From contig NZ_JAMOIC010000019.1 of NCBI RefSeq assembly GCF_024448895.1, positions 1 to 64,000 on the forward strand: a stretch of 64,000 bases of DNA. Reading direction: 5' to 3'. The stretch is from Stutzerimonas stutzeri (GTDB taxonomy: Bacteria > Pseudomonadota > Gammaproteobacteria > Pseudomonadales > Pseudomonadaceae). The notes beneath the pieces were generated by a model. That model saw nothing but the letters and a program-made list of their open reading frames with translations. It ran no database searches and had not been told where the DNA came from. A program made the position numbers and the translations under genes. Positions 7,999-17,948 of the stretch are shown one piece after another. Each line of letters begins with the position of its first letter. The stretch's first letter is position 1.

Positions 7999-9393
7999 AT
8001 GAACGACATCAGTGTGCCCCAGCAATACGATCTGGAAACCGCAGCGCTCAAGGTGCCGCCACATTCCATCGAGGCCGAACAGGCCGTGCTTGGCGGGCTG
8101 ATGCTGGATAACAACGCTTGGGAGCGGGTCCTTGATCAGGTATCGGACGGCGATTTCTACCGCCATGATCACCGGCTGATCTTTCGCGCCGTATTTACCC
8201 TGGCTGAACGCAATTCCCCATTCGACGTGGTGACCCTGTCCGAGCAGCTCGACAAAGAAGGTCACCTGTCACAAGTCGGCGGGCTCGCCTACCTCGGCGA
8301 GCTGGCCAAGAACACCCCGTCTGTTGCCAACATCAAGGCCTACGCACAGATCATTCGCGAGCGCGCGACGCTGCGCCAGCTGATCGGCATCAGCAATGAG
8401 ATTGCCGACAGCGCGTATGCGCCTCAGGGGCGCACGGGTGACGAAATCCTCGACGAAGCCGAGCGGCTGATTTTCCAGATCGCTGAAGCGCGCCCTAATA
8501 CGGGTGGTCCGGTAGGGATCAATGACATTCTGGTTAAAGCTATCGACCGAATCGACTCGCTGTTCAATGCGGGAGAGGCGATCACCGGGCTGTCGACGGG
8601 GTTTGCTGATTTGGACGAGGCCACCAGCGGCCTGCAGCCAGCTGACCTGATCATCGTCGCCGGTCGCCCGTCCATGGGTAAGACCACGTTTGCGATGAAT
8701 CTTGTTGAGAATGCTGCGCTGCGCTCCGACAAGGCGATTCTGGTGTTCTCGCTGGAAATGCCGGCCGACTCCATCGTGATTCGTATGCTCGCCTCCCTTG
8801 GCCGGATTGATCAGACCAAGGTGCGGACCGGCAAGCTCAGTGACGACGACTGGCCGCGGCTGACCTCCGCGGTCAATTTGCTAAACGACCGCAAACTGTT
8901 CATTGACGATACCGCTGGCATTTCGCCATCTGAGATGCGCGCTCGGACGCGGCGTTTGGCCCGTGAGCATGGCGAGATTGGCATGATCATGGTCGACTAT
9001 CTGCAGCTGATGCAGATCCCGGGCTCCAGTGGTGACAACCGAACCAACGAGATTTCGGAGATATCCCGTTCGTTGAAGGGCCTGGCCAAGGAATTCAATT
9101 GCCCGGTTATCGCGCTTTCACAGCTCAACCGCTCTCTTGAGCAACGGCCCAACAAGCGCCCTATCAATTCCGACCTTCGTGAATCCGGCGCTATCGAGCA
9201 GGACGCCGATATCATCATGTTCGTCTACCGGGACGAGGTGTATCACCCGGAAACCGAATACAAAGGTGTCGCGGAGATCATCATCGGCAAGCAGCGAAAC
9301 GGGCCTATCGGTACCACGCGCTTGGCTTTTCTGGGCAAATATTCCCGGTTCGAGAACCTGGCGCCCGGCAGCTACCAGTTCGACGACGATTAA
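7999..9393 (+). CDS. dnaB: Replicative DNA helicase DnaB
   Basis: Hexameric 5'-3' helicase of the replisome. The 464-residue protein has the DnaB N-terminal helical domain (about 17-120, PHSIEAEQAVLGGLMLDN), a linker and the RecA-like C-terminal domain with Walker A GRPSMGKTTFAMN (about 221-233), Walker B IGMIMVDYLQLM and the arginine-finger region ESGAIEQDADIIMFVYRDE. No intein is seen. Start ATG 7999 gives the normal length; the Shine-Dalgarno is weak. The next gene, alr, follows after 83 bases. Confidence 0.97.
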   Translation: MNDISVPQQYDLETAALKVPPHSIEAEQAVLGGLMLDNNAWERVLDQVSDGDFYRHDHRLIFRAVFTLAERNSPFDVVTLSEQLDKEGHLSQVGGLAYLGELAKNTPSVANIKAYAQIIRERATLRQLIGISNEIADSAYAPQGRTGDEILDEAERLIFQIAEARPNTGGPVGINDILVKAIDRIDSLFNAGEAITGLSTGFADLDEATSGLQPADLIIVAGRPSMGKTTFAMNLVENAALRSDKAILVFSLEMPADSIVIRMLASLGRIDQTKVRTGKLSDDDWPRLTSAVNLLNDRKLFIDDTAGISPSEMRARTRRLAREHGEIGMIMVDYLQLMQIPGSSGDNRTNEISEISRSLKGLAKEFNCPVIALSQLNRSLEQRPNKRPINSDLRESGAIEQDADIIMFVYRDEVYHPETEYKGVAEIIIGKQRNGPIGTTRLAFLGKYSRFENLAPGSYQFDDD

Positions 9394-9476
9394 TCGACTA
9401 GCTTGCAGCCGCTTGCGAGGCTGGCAAAAGGCGCCAGACAATAGCGGCTTCTCTCCTCTGCCCCGAAGGACTATCC

Positions 9477-10556
9477 ATGCGCCCCCTGGTTGCCACGGTC
9501 GATCTAGCCGCCCTTCGTCATAACTATCAGCTAGCCAAGCAATGCGCGCCTGGTCGCAAGGCGTTTGCCGTGGTCAAGGCCAATGCGTACGGACACGGTG
9601 CGCCAGAGGCCGTCGAATGCCTGCAGGATCTGGCTGACGGCTTCGCCGTCGCCTCGCTGGAAGAGGCTCGGCAGGTTCGAGCTGTCAATGCGGACGCCCG
9701 GCTGCTTTTGCTCGAAGGCTGCTTCGAACCGGCGGAGTACAGCGCCGTAGCTGAGCTTGGCCTGGATGTGGCCATCCAGGGTGAAGCTCAGGTGGAGGCG
9801 TTGCTGAGCGCGACTCTGGATCGGCCCTTGAATGTCTGGCTGAAGCTCGACTCGGGCATGCATCGCCTGGGCTTCACAGCGGATGCGTTGCGCTCAAGTC
9901 ATGCCCGACTAAGCGGTGCGGCTCAGGTCGCCGAGATCAATTTGATGAGCCACTTCGCGTGCGCCGATGAGCGCGGGCATCCGCTCAACGAGGCGCAGTT
10001 GGAGCAGTTCAACAGCCTGCTGGATCTGCGTTTTGATCATCGCTCGTTCGCCAATTCGGCCGCGGTATTGACGCTCTCCGCCGCCCACATGGACTGGTTA
10101 CGCCCGGGAATCATGCTTTATGGCGCTTCGCCTTTCGCTGAGCTGAGCGCCGTGACGCTGGGCCTGAAACCGGTGATGACGCTGACCGCTGCGATAATCG
10201 CGATCCGTGAGGTTCCGGTGGGCGAGAGCGTCGGCTACGGCGCTGGCTGGGTTGCGCAGCGCCGGTCGCGTATTGCTACGGTCAGCTGCGGTTATGCGGA
10301 TGGCTATCCGCGCACTGCGCCTCCCGGCACCTCTGTCCTGATCTGCGGGCAGCGGGCGCCGCTGGCGGGACGAGTCTCCATGGACATGCTGGGCGTAGAC
10401 ATCACTGATCTGCCTCATGCGCAGCTTGGAGATGCGGTTGAGCTGTGGGGGGCGGCGATCCCGATCGATGAGCTCGCGCAGGCTTGTGGCACGATCGGCT
10501 ACGAGCTGCTCACCAAGGTCACCCCGCGTGTTCCCCGACGTTATATCAACGGTTGA
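9477..10556 (+). CDS. alr: Alanine racemase
   Basis: PLP enzyme that interconverts L- and D-alanine for peptidoglycan. The 359-residue product carries the PLP lysine in FAVVKANAYGHG (Lys34), the catalytic tyrosine in SVGYGAGW, and the C-terminal beta domain with AGRVSMDMLGVDITDLP. AAGGA precedes the ATG. dnaB-alr is a standard gammaproteobacterial pair. Whether this is the biosynthetic or catabolic (dadX) paralogue cannot be proved from sequence, but the dnaB neighbour favours Alr. Confidence 0.96.
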   Translation: MRPLVATVDLAALRHNYQLAKQCAPGRKAFAVVKANAYGHGAPEAVECLQDLADGFAVASLEEARQVRAVNADARLLLLEGCFEPAEYSAVAELGLDVAIQGEAQVEALLSATLDRPLNVWLKLDSGMHRLGFTADALRSSHARLSGAAQVAEINLMSHFACADERGHPLNEAQLEQFNSLLDLRFDHRSFANSAAVLTLSAAHMDWLRPGIMLYGASPFAELSAVTLGLKPVMTLTAAIIAIREVPVGESVGYGAGWVAQRRSRIATVSCGYADGYPRTAPPGTSVLICGQRAPLAGRVSMDMLGVDITDLPHAQLGDAVELWGAAIPIDELAQACGTIGYELLTKVTPRVPRRYING

Positions 10557-10587
10557 CTGCCGTTTCGCCTGCTGGTGGAGAGTAAAA

Positions 10588-10606
10588 GCCGACTAGAGCA
10601 GTCGGC
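10588..10606 (+). terminator. Possible intrinsic terminator after alr
   Basis: GCCGACT (10588-10594) and AGTCGGC (10600-10606) form a perfect 7-bp stem with an AGAGC loop, preceded by AAAA. A T-run (ATTTTTTG) comes only about 10 bases later, so strength is uncertain. Confidence 0.5.
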
Positions 10607-10624
10607 CTTCCTGATCATTTTTTG

Positions 10625-10633
10625 TGCTATATT
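10625..10633 (+). promoter_or_regulatory. Extended -10 promoter for ygiQ
   Basis: TGCTATATT at 10625-10633 reads as an extended -10 element (TGnTATATT), 34 bases before the ygiQ start. No convincing -35 is seen, which is usual for extended -10 promoters. Placement between alr and ygiQ is consistent. Confidence 0.4.
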
Positions 10634-10666
10634 CCGCGCCCGTTTTCGTTGCCCCGGTTTCTAGCC

Positions 10667-12952
10667 ATGCACGCTGCCAAACTCCTTTTCGACTATCCAA
10701 AGTACTGGGCCGAGTGTTTCGGTCCGGCGCCATTCCTGCCGATGAGCAGGGAGGAGATGGATCAGCTCGGCTGGGATTCGTGCGATGTGATCATCGTGAC
10801 CGGTGATGCGTATGTCGACCATCCGTCGTTTGGCATGGCAATCATCGGTCGTCTGCTAGAGGCCCAGGGTTTCCGGGTCGGCATCATCAGCCAACCCGAC
10901 TGGCAGAGCAAAGACGATTTCATGAAGCTCGGGCAGCCAAATCTGTTTTTCGGGATCGCCGCCGGCAACATGGATTCGATGATCAATCGCTATACAGCTG
11001 ATCGCAAGATTCGCTCGGATGACGCTTACACGGCGGGTGGACTGGCGGGCAAGCGCCCGGATCGCGCAAGCCTGGTCTACAGCCAACGGTGCAAGGAGGC
11101 GTTCAAGGATACGCCGGTGGTGCTGGGCGGTATCGAGGCATCCCTGCGTCGCATTGCGCATTACGACTACTGGCAGGACAAGGTGCGCCGTTCCATCCTG
11201 ATGGACGCCACGGCGGACATCCTTCTCTATGGCAATGCCGAGCGCGCGATAGTCGAAGTGGCGCAGCGAATGTCACGCGGTGAGTCGGTGGAGCAGATCA
11301 CCGATGTTCGCGGCACCGCTTTTATACGCCGTGACGCGCCTGAAGGCTGGTTTGAGATCGATTCGACACGAATCGACCGTCCCGGGAAGGTCGACAAGAT
11401 CATCAATCCCTACGTCAACACTCAGGATCTGCAGGCCTGCGCCATCGAGCAGGAGAAAGGGCCGGTTGAGGATCCGAACGAGGCCAAAGTCGTTCAGCTC
11501 TTGCCGAGCCCGAAGATCGAGCGTGACCGGACCGTGATCCGCCTGCCGTCGTTCGAAAAAGTACGCAATGATTCAGCGCTTTATGCCCACGCCAACCGCG
11601 TCCTGCACCTTGAAACCAACCCCGGCAACGCCCGTGCCCTGGTGCAGCGTCACGGTGATCACGATATCTGGCTGAACCCGCCGCCGATCCCTTTGACTAC
11701 CGAAGAGATGGATTACGTATTCGCCTCGCCGTACGCGCGGGTGCCGCATCCGTCATATGGTGGCGCGAAGATTCCTGCGTACGACATGATTCGTTTCTCT
11801 GTGAACATCATGCGTGGTTGCTTTGGCGGCTGCACATTCTGCTCGATCACCGAGCATGAAGGCCGCATCATCCAGAACCGCTCGCACGAATCGATCCTCA
11901 ACGAAATCGAGGAAATGAAAAAGCTGCCAGGCTTCACGGGTGTGGTGTCGGATCTCGGCGGGCCAACTGCAAACATGTATCGCATCGCCTGCAAGAGCCC
12001 CGAAATCGAGCAGCATTGCCGCAAGCCCTCGTGCGTCTATCCGGGTATCTGCGAGAACCTCAATACGGATCACAGCTCGCTGATCGAGTTGTATCGCAAG
12101 GCGCGTGCACTGCCGGGGGTCAAGAAGATTCTGATTGCTTCCGGGTTGCGTTATGACCTGGCGGTCGAGTCGCCTGAATACGTGAAAGAGCTGGTTACCC
12201 ATCACGTTGGCGGATACCTGAAAATCGCACCCGAGCATACCGAGCGCGGTCCGCTGGACAAGATGATGAAGCCGGGGATCGGCAGTTACGACAAGTTCAA
12301 GCGAATGTTCGAGAAGTATTCGAAGGAGGCGGGTAAGGAGCAATACCTGATTCCATACTTCATCGCCGCGCATCCGGGCACCACCGACGAAGACATGATG
12401 AACCTCGCGCTGTGGCTGAAAGGCAATGGCTTCCGCGCTGATCAGGTTCAGGCGTTCTATCCGTCACCCATGGCCAGCGCCACAGCGATGTACCACAGCG
12501 GCAAGAATCCGCTGCGCAAGGTCACGTACAAGAGCGAAGGCGTCACCATCGTCAAAAGCGAGGAACAACGCCGTCTGCACAAGGCATTCTTGCGTTATCA
12601 CGACCCCAAGGGCTGGCCGATGTTGCGTGAAGCTTTGCAGCGCATGGGACGGGCCGACTTGATCGGCATTGGCAAGAATCAGCTGATACCGGCGCATCAG
12701 CCGGCAACCGAAGGCTATCAGAGCGCCCGTCGCAAGAATTCGACGCCGGTGGGTAGCAAGAAAGCAGGGCAGGGTGGAGCCATTCTTACCCAGCACAACG
12801 GCTTGCCGCCCCGCAGTCACGACGGCAATGCCTGGGACAAGCGAGAGCAGGCCAAAGCGGCCGCAGAAGCGCGCCGCAAAGCTGCTGCAGGCGGTAACAA
12901 GCCAGCCGGCAAAAGCCGGAAGCCTTCGCAACGCCCGGCCGTGCCCCGCTGA
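10667..12952 (+). CDS. YgiQ family radical SAM protein
   Basis: Large radical SAM protein (761 residues) of unknown substrate. It carries the FeS-binding CxxxCxxC motif in [10 protein letters not shown] (Cys385, Cys389, Cys392), a preceding B12-binding-like N-terminal domain (about 1-290, [22 protein letters not shown]), and a Lys/Ala-rich C-terminal tail (about 690-761). I start at ATG 10667 ([20 protein letters not shown]), which aligns with the conserved start of the family; an upstream ATG at 10622 would add 15 residues and overlap the promoter. Transcribed alone, with a hairpin after the stop. Confidence 0.92.
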   Translation: MHAAKLLFDYPKYWAECFGPAPFLPMSREEMDQLGWDSCDVIIVTGDAYVDHPSFGMAIIGRLLEAQGFRVGIISQPDWQSKDDFMKLGQPNLFFGIAAGNMDSMINRYTADRKIRSDDAYTAGGLAGKRPDRASLVYSQRCKEAFKDTPVVLGGIEASLRRIAHYDYWQDKVRRSILMDATADILLYGNAERAIVEVAQRMSRGESVEQITDVRGTAFIRRDAPEGWFEIDSTRIDRPGKVDKIINPYVNTQDLQACAIEQEKGPVEDPNEAKVVQLLPSPKIERDRTVIRLPSFEKVRNDSALYAHANRVLHLETNPGNARALVQRHGDHDIWLNPPPIPLTTEEMDYVFASPYARVPHPSYGGAKIPAYDMIRFSVNIMRGCFGGCTFCSITEHEGRIIQNRSHESILNEIEEMKKLPGFTGVVSDLGGPTANMYRIACKSPEIEQHCRKPSCVYPGICENLNTDHSSLIELYRKARALPGVKKILIASGLRYDLAVESPEYVKELVTHHVGGYLKIAPEHTERGPLDKMMKPGIGSYDKFKRMFEKYSKEAGKEQYLIPYFIAAHPGTTDEDMMNLALWLKGNGFRADQVQAFYPSPMASATAMYHSGKNPLRKVTYKSEGVTIVKSEEQRRLHKAFLRYHDPKGWPMLREALQRMGRADLIGIGKNQLIPAHQPATEGYQSARRKNSTPVGSKKAGQGGAILTQHNGLPPRSHDGNAWDKREQAKAAAEARRKAAAGGNKPAGKSRKPSQRPAVPR

Positions 12953-12962
12953 TTAATAATCG

Positions 12963-12987
12963 GGCCGACGCGCTTGTCGCGTCGGCC
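12963..12987. terminator. Hairpin between convergent ygiQ and chemoreceptor genes
   Basis: A perfect 10-bp inverted repeat, GGCCGACGCG (12963-12972) and CGCGTCGGCC (12978-12987), with a CTTGT loop lies between two convergent genes. No long T-run on either side, so it may act as a shared but leaky terminator. Confidence 0.6.
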
Positions 12988-13006
12988 TGCCTATCCAGAG
13001 CTGCGC

Positions 13007-14971
13007 TTAGCCTTTGAATGCCAGCGTTGCCTGATTCAGCTCCCCAGCCAGGCGGAGCATTTGGGCGCTCTGTTCCCGACCGCGGCTGATGTGCGCCAGG
13101 TTGCTGTCGCCCAAGGTATGTATCCGCTCGCTGTGTCCGCGAATTTCACTCACGGCCTCGCTTTGCTGGGCGGTCGCCAGTGCTATCTGCGCAGCCATCT
13201 GCTCGATTGAGCCGATGGTGGCGACAATTTCGTTCAGCGCCGTATCGGCCGTTTCAGCCAGCTGGGCGGTTGCTTCAGCATGGTCGACCTGGGTACGCAT
13301 GGCTTGCACGGATTGATGAGCGGCTGTTTGCAGGTTTCCGATCAGCAGCTGGATCTCTTCAGTGGCGCCACTGGTGCGCTGAGCCAGCGTGCGAACCTCA
13401 TCGGCCACCACGGCAAAGCCACGGCCCTGAGCACCGGCCCTGGCCGCTTCTATCGCCGCGTTCAATGCGAGCAGGTTTGTCTGCTCGGCGATGGACCGTA
13501 TCACGGTCAACACCTTGCCGATGGTGGCGGTTTCATCGGCCAGGCGTTCGATAGCCATGGCGTTGTTTTGCACTTCACCTACCAGCCCGTGCAATCCGGT
13601 CAGGCTTTTGCTGATGACATCTTGCCCTCTGTGGACGGCCTGGTTGGCCGCTCGCCCAGCCTCTGCAGTTTGGCCGGCACCGGTGGCAACGTCTTGAATG
13701 GTTGCTTCGAGTTCGCCAAGTGCATCGCGAATCTGCGCGGTGTCGCTGCTCTGGTGGCTGGCGCTGCGGTGCAGGTCGGTACTCATTTCCGCAAGATTCT
13801 GGCTGCTGTCCGTCACTTCATCTGCATGCTGTCGCAGTGTGCCGACCAGCGTCAGCAAATAGGTACGCAGCTGATTGAGTGAGCTGCAGATCTCGACCAC
13901 CTCCGACGTGCGTGCGCCAAGTTCTACGGGCTTATGAAAATCGCCGCGTGCCCAGGCGCTAAGCGCCGGTGCAAGCAGGCCCAGAGAACGGGTCAACTGC
14001 CGCTGCAAACGGTCGATGGCGAAAGCGACCAGCAGGATCAGCAGGATGATGGTGCCTTGAATCAGCCGTACTTCTGCCTGTATGCGGCCATGCTCGGCGC
14101 GAATTTCAGGTTCAAGTTCATCCAGCGCAGCCTGCATGTTCGCCACCTTCTGCTGGGTGCTGTCCCTGAGTGCGATCCGCTGCTGGATCAGCGAGCGCGT
14201 CCGCTCCAGCTCGCCTGGAAATCGTTTTAACAAACCGGAAAGTTCGCGTTTGAGGGCGCCACCGCGATCCTCTGCGGTCTGAGTATCCGTCTTAACCTCA
14301 AGGTCCAATAGCGCAGCAAATGCGCTCGCTCCGGACGCTTGTTCGGTCATGACACCGAGCAGCGGCAAGGCTTCCAGCGTAGCCGCAGCTTTACTCAGCC
14401 CTTGAAGCGCCTGCTCGACATCGGCGACCAACGCGTCCTGCCCGCTGCTGGTCAGCTTGGCGCGTGCGTGGCTCAGGCGGATCAGCTGGCGGCTCGCTTC
14501 GAACAACGGATCCTGGTAGCGGACGGCGGCAGATTGCTCACTTTCTGCGGCGTAACGATGCAGCTGCTCCAGCGCAGCTGAGATCTCCCGCTCAGATTGG
14601 ACCAGCAAACCCTGAGGGTCACCGGCGAGCTTGCCTGCGGCCAGCAGTTCCGTGGCAGTGAACTGGTGGAGCTGTTCCAGGCTTGGCTGAAGACGTTTGG
14701 CGAAGGTCGGGGGCAGCGCGCCGACGTCTGCAGCAAGCCCTTCGAGTTCGGTCTCGGCGGCTTTATGCAGGAGAGCGTCGCCGCTGCTCAGATAGCTCTG
14801 GATGTTGTTCGCGACCTGCTGTTGAAAGCGTTGTGACAGGCTCAGGTAGCGTCCCATAAGATCGTGCGGCCGCGTCAGTGCCTGCTCGGACCACCAGAGC
14901 GTTGCGCCCAGGGCCAGGCAGATCGAAACCAGCAGCAGTGTATTCAGGGTGGTGAGCGACTTCAGGCGCAT
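13007..14971 (-). CDS. Methyl-accepting chemotaxis protein
   Basis: Transmembrane chemoreceptor of 654 residues. It has an N-terminal membrane segment (about 8-30), a helical periplasmic sensor region (about 31-300), a second membrane segment (about 301-320, [16 protein letters not shown]), a HAMP-like linker and a cytoplasmic signalling domain with the conserved hairpin tip [18 protein letters not shown] and [18 protein letters not shown]. The sensor domain was not recognised, so the ligand is unknown. No C-terminal CheR-tethering pentapeptide. It lies 46 bases downstream of the diguanylate cyclase gene on the same strand and is probably co-transcribed with it. Confidence 0.92.
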   Translation of the reverse strand: MRLKSLTTLNTLLLVSICLALGATLWWSEQALTRPHDLMGRYLSLSQRFQQQVANNIQSYLSSGDALLHKAAETELEGLAADVGALPPTFAKRLQPSLEQLHQFTATELLAAGKLAGDPQGLLVQSEREISAALEQLHRYAAESEQSAAVRYQDPLFEASRQLIRLSHARAKLTSSGQDALVADVEQALQGLSKAAATLEALPLLGVMTEQASGASAFAALLDLEVKTDTQTAEDRGGALKRELSGLLKRFPGELERTRSLIQQRIALRDSTQQKVANMQAALDELEPEIRAEHGRIQAEVRLIQGTIILLILLVAFAIDRLQRQLTRSLGLLAPALSAWARGDFHKPVELGARTSEVVEICSSLNQLRTYLLTLVGTLRQHADEVTDSSQNLAEMSTDLHRSASHQSSDTAQIRDALGELEATIQDVATGAGQTAEAGRAANQAVHRGQDVISKSLTGLHGLVGEVQNNAMAIERLADETATIGKVLTVIRSIAEQTNLLALNAAIEAARAGAQGRGFAVVADEVRTLAQRTSGATEEIQLLIGNLQTAAHQSVQAMRTQVDHAEATAQLAETADTALNEIVATIGSIEQMAAQIALATAQQSEAVSEIRGHSERIHTLGDSNLAHISRGREQSAQMLRLAGELNQATLAFKG

Positions 14972-15017
14972 CCTGGCCTCCGGGGTTCTGGAGGCTAGAA
15001 GGTATGGCAGTTTGATG

Positions 15018-16631
15018 TCACTTGTGTGACGGGTCGAACCCCTCGACGCGGTTACGCCCGCCGTTTTTCGCCATGTAGAGGGCTTCGTCCGCCTGCTGAG
15101 TCAGAAGCTTCGTATCAGTACCAGGCAAGAGTTCGGCAATGCCGCAGCTGAAAGTACAGGCAAGGTCAACCGGCTGGGCCGGGTAGTGGATTTCGGCGAA
15201 GCGTTTGCGGATCTCGTCGATCACCTTTACGGCGTTATGAATATCCGTGTCGGGCAATACCACGGCGAATTCCTCGCCCCCATAGCGACCGATATGGTCG
15301 GTCTTGCGCAGACGCTGCTTGAGAAAAAGGGCGAGACTCTTGATCACCCGATCGCCCATGGGATGGCCGTAGGTGTCGTTGACCTTCTTGAAGTGGTCGA
15401 TATCGATCATTGCGAAACACAGTGGCTGGCCGTCGCGGCGAGCCCTTGAGCTGGCGTCTTCGAGCAGCTGCAGGCTGTGAGTGTGGTTGTACAGGCCCGT
15501 CAGGCTGTCGCGAACGATCCTGGCCTTGAGGCTGCGGGCGCGCTCGGCACGAGTGCGGACAGTGGCGATAAGGTGGCTCGGCTTGATCGGTTTGGTCAGG
15601 AAGTCGTCGCCGCCCTCGTTCATCGCATCGAGTTGTTTGTCGAGATCGTCTTCGGCGGAGAGATAAATGATCGGCACACTGACGTAGCGTTCGTGCTGTC
15701 GTATGACTTTCGCCAGTTCGGTGCCCATGCAGTCGGGCATGTACATGTCGAGGATGATCAGATCAGGTTGAAACTCCGCGAGGTAGGTTATCGCCTGAAT
15801 CGGCTCATTCAGCGTCTGAGTAATGATTCCCGCGTTGTTCAGAACGCGTTCGGTGTGTGTCGCCTGAGCTCGCGAGTCATCAATTATCAGGACCCGGAAA
15901 GGCTCGTAATGGGCGGTGCGGGTGAATATCTCGATCTTTTCCAGCAGGCTCGAAGCGTCGATAGCGCCGGTAAAAAACTCCAGGCCACCTGCGCGCACCG
16001 CGGCCAGTCGCATCGGCGTATCGGTTTCCTGATGACTGAAGAAGATCAGTGGCAGTTTTTCCTCTAAGCCCTGCTGAATGCTTTCGGCAAGCTTCAGCCC
16101 TGCGCCGGGCCCATTGAAATCGACGTCCATGACCAGCGCCGCAGGATGGCGCTCATGCATCGCTGCTCGAAACTCACTATCGCTGGCGAAAGCGCGCGCG
16201 GTCATGCTGAAAAACTCGAGCTGACGCACCACGTGGCTGGCCCGCTCATGGTCTTCGAGCGCGATATATACAGGTTTGCTGAGTGGCGGAACATAGCCCG
16301 ATTGTCCGCGCGGATCGCCGTGACGCAGACCGGTGCGTGCGAGCCGGTAGATCAGCTGGCTGAGGGTGGCGATGGTATCGCTCGACAGACGTCCGCGGTT
16401 GTCCTTGATGTCACCCAGGCAATCATCGATGCCGAGTGCAAGTTGACGGTGCTCGGTCTGCTCGAAGCGCTCGGCGAAACGCCGCAGGCGCTGATTGGCA
16501 TCCGCCAGAGCGGTACGGTAGCTGTCGTTCCATTCGCTGCGTTGAAGCTGCTGCCATACCTCGAGCACTTCCCGTGCCTGGTGAATGACCCGCTGCGCGA
16601 AGTGCTGTTTGAGTTCTTCCTGGTCCGACAT
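15018..16631 (-). CDS. Response regulator diguanylate cyclase with two receiver domains
   Basis: Makes c-di-GMP from GTP. The 537-residue protein has an N-terminal helical region (about 1-110), a first receiver-like domain (about 120-235) and a second, complete receiver (about 245-365; acidic pair in LIIDDS, phospho-Asp in [13 protein letters not shown], Lys in FLTKPI), then a GGDEF domain (about 375-535). The active site is [14 protein letters not shown], with an inhibitory-site RKTD five residues before it. The first receiver keeps an aspartate (ALVMDVDF) but its Lys position reads FTGAI, so it looks degenerate. I chose ATG 16631 ([11 protein letters not shown]), where homology-like sequence begins; an upstream start at 16742 adds 37 Arg-rich residues of no evident domain. 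Likely an operon with the downstream chemoreceptor. Confidence 0.92.
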   Translation of the reverse strand: MSDQEELKQHFAQRVIHQAREVLEVWQQLQRSEWNDSYRTALADANQRLRRFAERFEQTEHRQLALGIDDCLGDIKDNRGRLSSDTIATLSQLIYRLARTGLRHGDPRGQSGYVPPLSKPVYIALEDHERASHVVRQLEFFSMTARAFASDSEFRAAMHERHPAALVMDVDFNGPGAGLKLAESIQQGLEEKLPLIFFSHQETDTPMRLAAVRAGGLEFFTGAIDASSLLEKIEIFTRTAHYEPFRVLIIDDSRAQATHTERVLNNAGIITQTLNEPIQAITYLAEFQPDLIILDMYMPDCMGTELAKVIRQHERYVSVPIIYLSAEDDLDKQLDAMNEGGDDFLTKPIKPSHLIATVRTRAERARSLKARIVRDSLTGLYNHTHSLQLLEDASSRARRDGQPLCFAMIDIDHFKKVNDTYGHPMGDRVIKSLALFLKQRLRKTDHIGRYGGEEFAVVLPDTDIHNAVKVIDEIRKRFAEIHYPAQPVDLACTFSCGIAELLPGTDTKLLTQQADEALYMAKNGGRNRVEGFDPSHK

Positions 16632-16848
16632 GTTTGTTTCTCTGGCCCGCTGCGACAGTGCTTTAAGCAGGCACCGTGGTGGCGCAATGCTAGCACTGAA
16701 GCGGGCATTGCGTTGCCGCCTCAATGGCGGTCTGGTTCTCATTATGAGGCTTGCCGATGAACAGCTGCGTTATAGTGGTTCACATGCCGCGACGCTCTGA
16801 GTAACCAGCGGTCGAATCTTTGAATTCAAAAGAGAAGGACAGATACCC

Positions 16849-17904
16849 ATGTTGGATTGGAAGAACCGCTTCGGCCGCCTTGGGTCGTCGGGAAGCACCG
16901 CCAGAGCGGACGGAGTGACTCGCAATCCCCTGGTGCTGGCGCTTGCAGTGATGCTTGGGCTGTATTTGCTGGTCGCACTTCTGGTGGGTTGGTACTGGAG
17001 TTCCGAGCCCAAGCGTTTCCCGGTGCAGCAGCATGTGAGAGAGGCCGCTGACGCATCGCAGCGGCAGATAGTCAACGGCTATACGACCGTCCAGGCGCTT
17101 CGGAAGGTTGCCAGCACACTGTTGGACAAGCCCGGCGGCTACCTGACCAACGATATTGCTCCGCCTGGCTTGTGGCTGGACAACATGCCCAGCTGGGAAT
17201 ATGGCGTGCTGGTTCAGGTGCGGGACTTGAGTCGTGCATTGCGCAAGGATTTCGCTCGGTCTCAATCGCAATCAACCGAAGATACGGATCTGTCCAAGGC
17301 CGAGCCGCTGTTCAATTTCGACAACCGCAGCTGGGCATTGCCTGCCAGTGAGTCGGAGTACCGCAACGGCATCCGCCATCTTGATCGATATCTGGCGCGC
17401 CTGAGCGATCCAGAGCCCAAGGCTCAGTTCTATTCGCGTGCAGACAATCTGAACAATTGGCTGGGCGACGTGGGTACTCGACTTGGCTCGTTGTCGCAGC
17501 GGCTGTCGGCCAGCGTTGGCCGTGTTCGTCTTGATGCTCAAGTGACGCCTGAGCTTGAGCGTGAAGGGGTGAAGCAAGTGGTCGAGGAGGCGCGAGTCGA
17601 GACCCCATGGTTTCAGATCGATAATGTTTTTTATGAAGCTCGTGGGCAGGCCTGGGCCTTGTCGCATCTGTTACGCGCCATCGAGGTGGACTTCGCTGAC
17701 GTACTGGCGAAGAAGAACGCGGCGATCAGCGTCCGCCAGATCATCCGCGAATTGGAAGCGGCACAGGAGCCACTCTGGAGCCCGATGGTATTGAACGGTA
17801 GCGGCTACGGGATACTCGCCAACCACTCGCTGGTGATGGCGAACTACATTTCCCGCGCTAACGCGGCGGTTATCGATCTTCGAAATCTGCTATCCCAAGG
17901 ATAA
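16849..17904 (+). CDS. DUF2333 family inner-membrane protein
   Basis: The 351-residue product has one N-terminal membrane segment (about 26-50, NPLVLALAVMLGLYLLVALL) after a short basic cytoplasmic stretch, then a soluble, probably periplasmic, helical region. Features such as GYLTNDIAPPGLWLDNMPSW and the C-terminal MANYISRANAAVIDLRNLL match what I know of the proteobacterial DUF2333 family. No function is established. It is divergent from the diguanylate cyclase gene and convergent with pilR, with a hairpin between. Confidence 0.85.
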   Translation: MLDWKNRFGRLGSSGSTARADGVTRNPLVLALAVMLGLYLLVALLVGWYWSSEPKRFPVQQHVREAADASQRQIVNGYTTVQALRKVASTLLDKPGGYLTNDIAPPGLWLDNMPSWEYGVLVQVRDLSRALRKDFARSQSQSTEDTDLSKAEPLFNFDNRSWALPASESEYRNGIRHLDRYLARLSDPEPKAQFYSRADNLNNWLGDVGTRLGSLSQRLSASVGRVRLDAQVTPELEREGVKQVVEEARVETPWFQIDNVFYEARGQAWALSHLLRAIEVDFADVLAKKNAAISVRQIIRELEAAQEPLWSPMVLNGSGYGILANHSLVMANYISRANAAVIDLRNLLSQG

Positions 17905-17914
17905 GCGCAGCAAG

Positions 17915-17939
17915 CGGTCGCGACTTCGTGTCACGACCG
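17915..17939. terminator. Shared hairpin between DUF2333 gene and pilR
   Basis: CGGTCGCGAC (17915-17924) pairs with GTCACGACCG (17930-17939) with one mismatch around a TTCGT loop. It lies between the convergent stops at 17904 and 17949. T-runs are lacking. Confidence 0.5.
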
Positions 17940-17948
17940 TCCCCAGGC

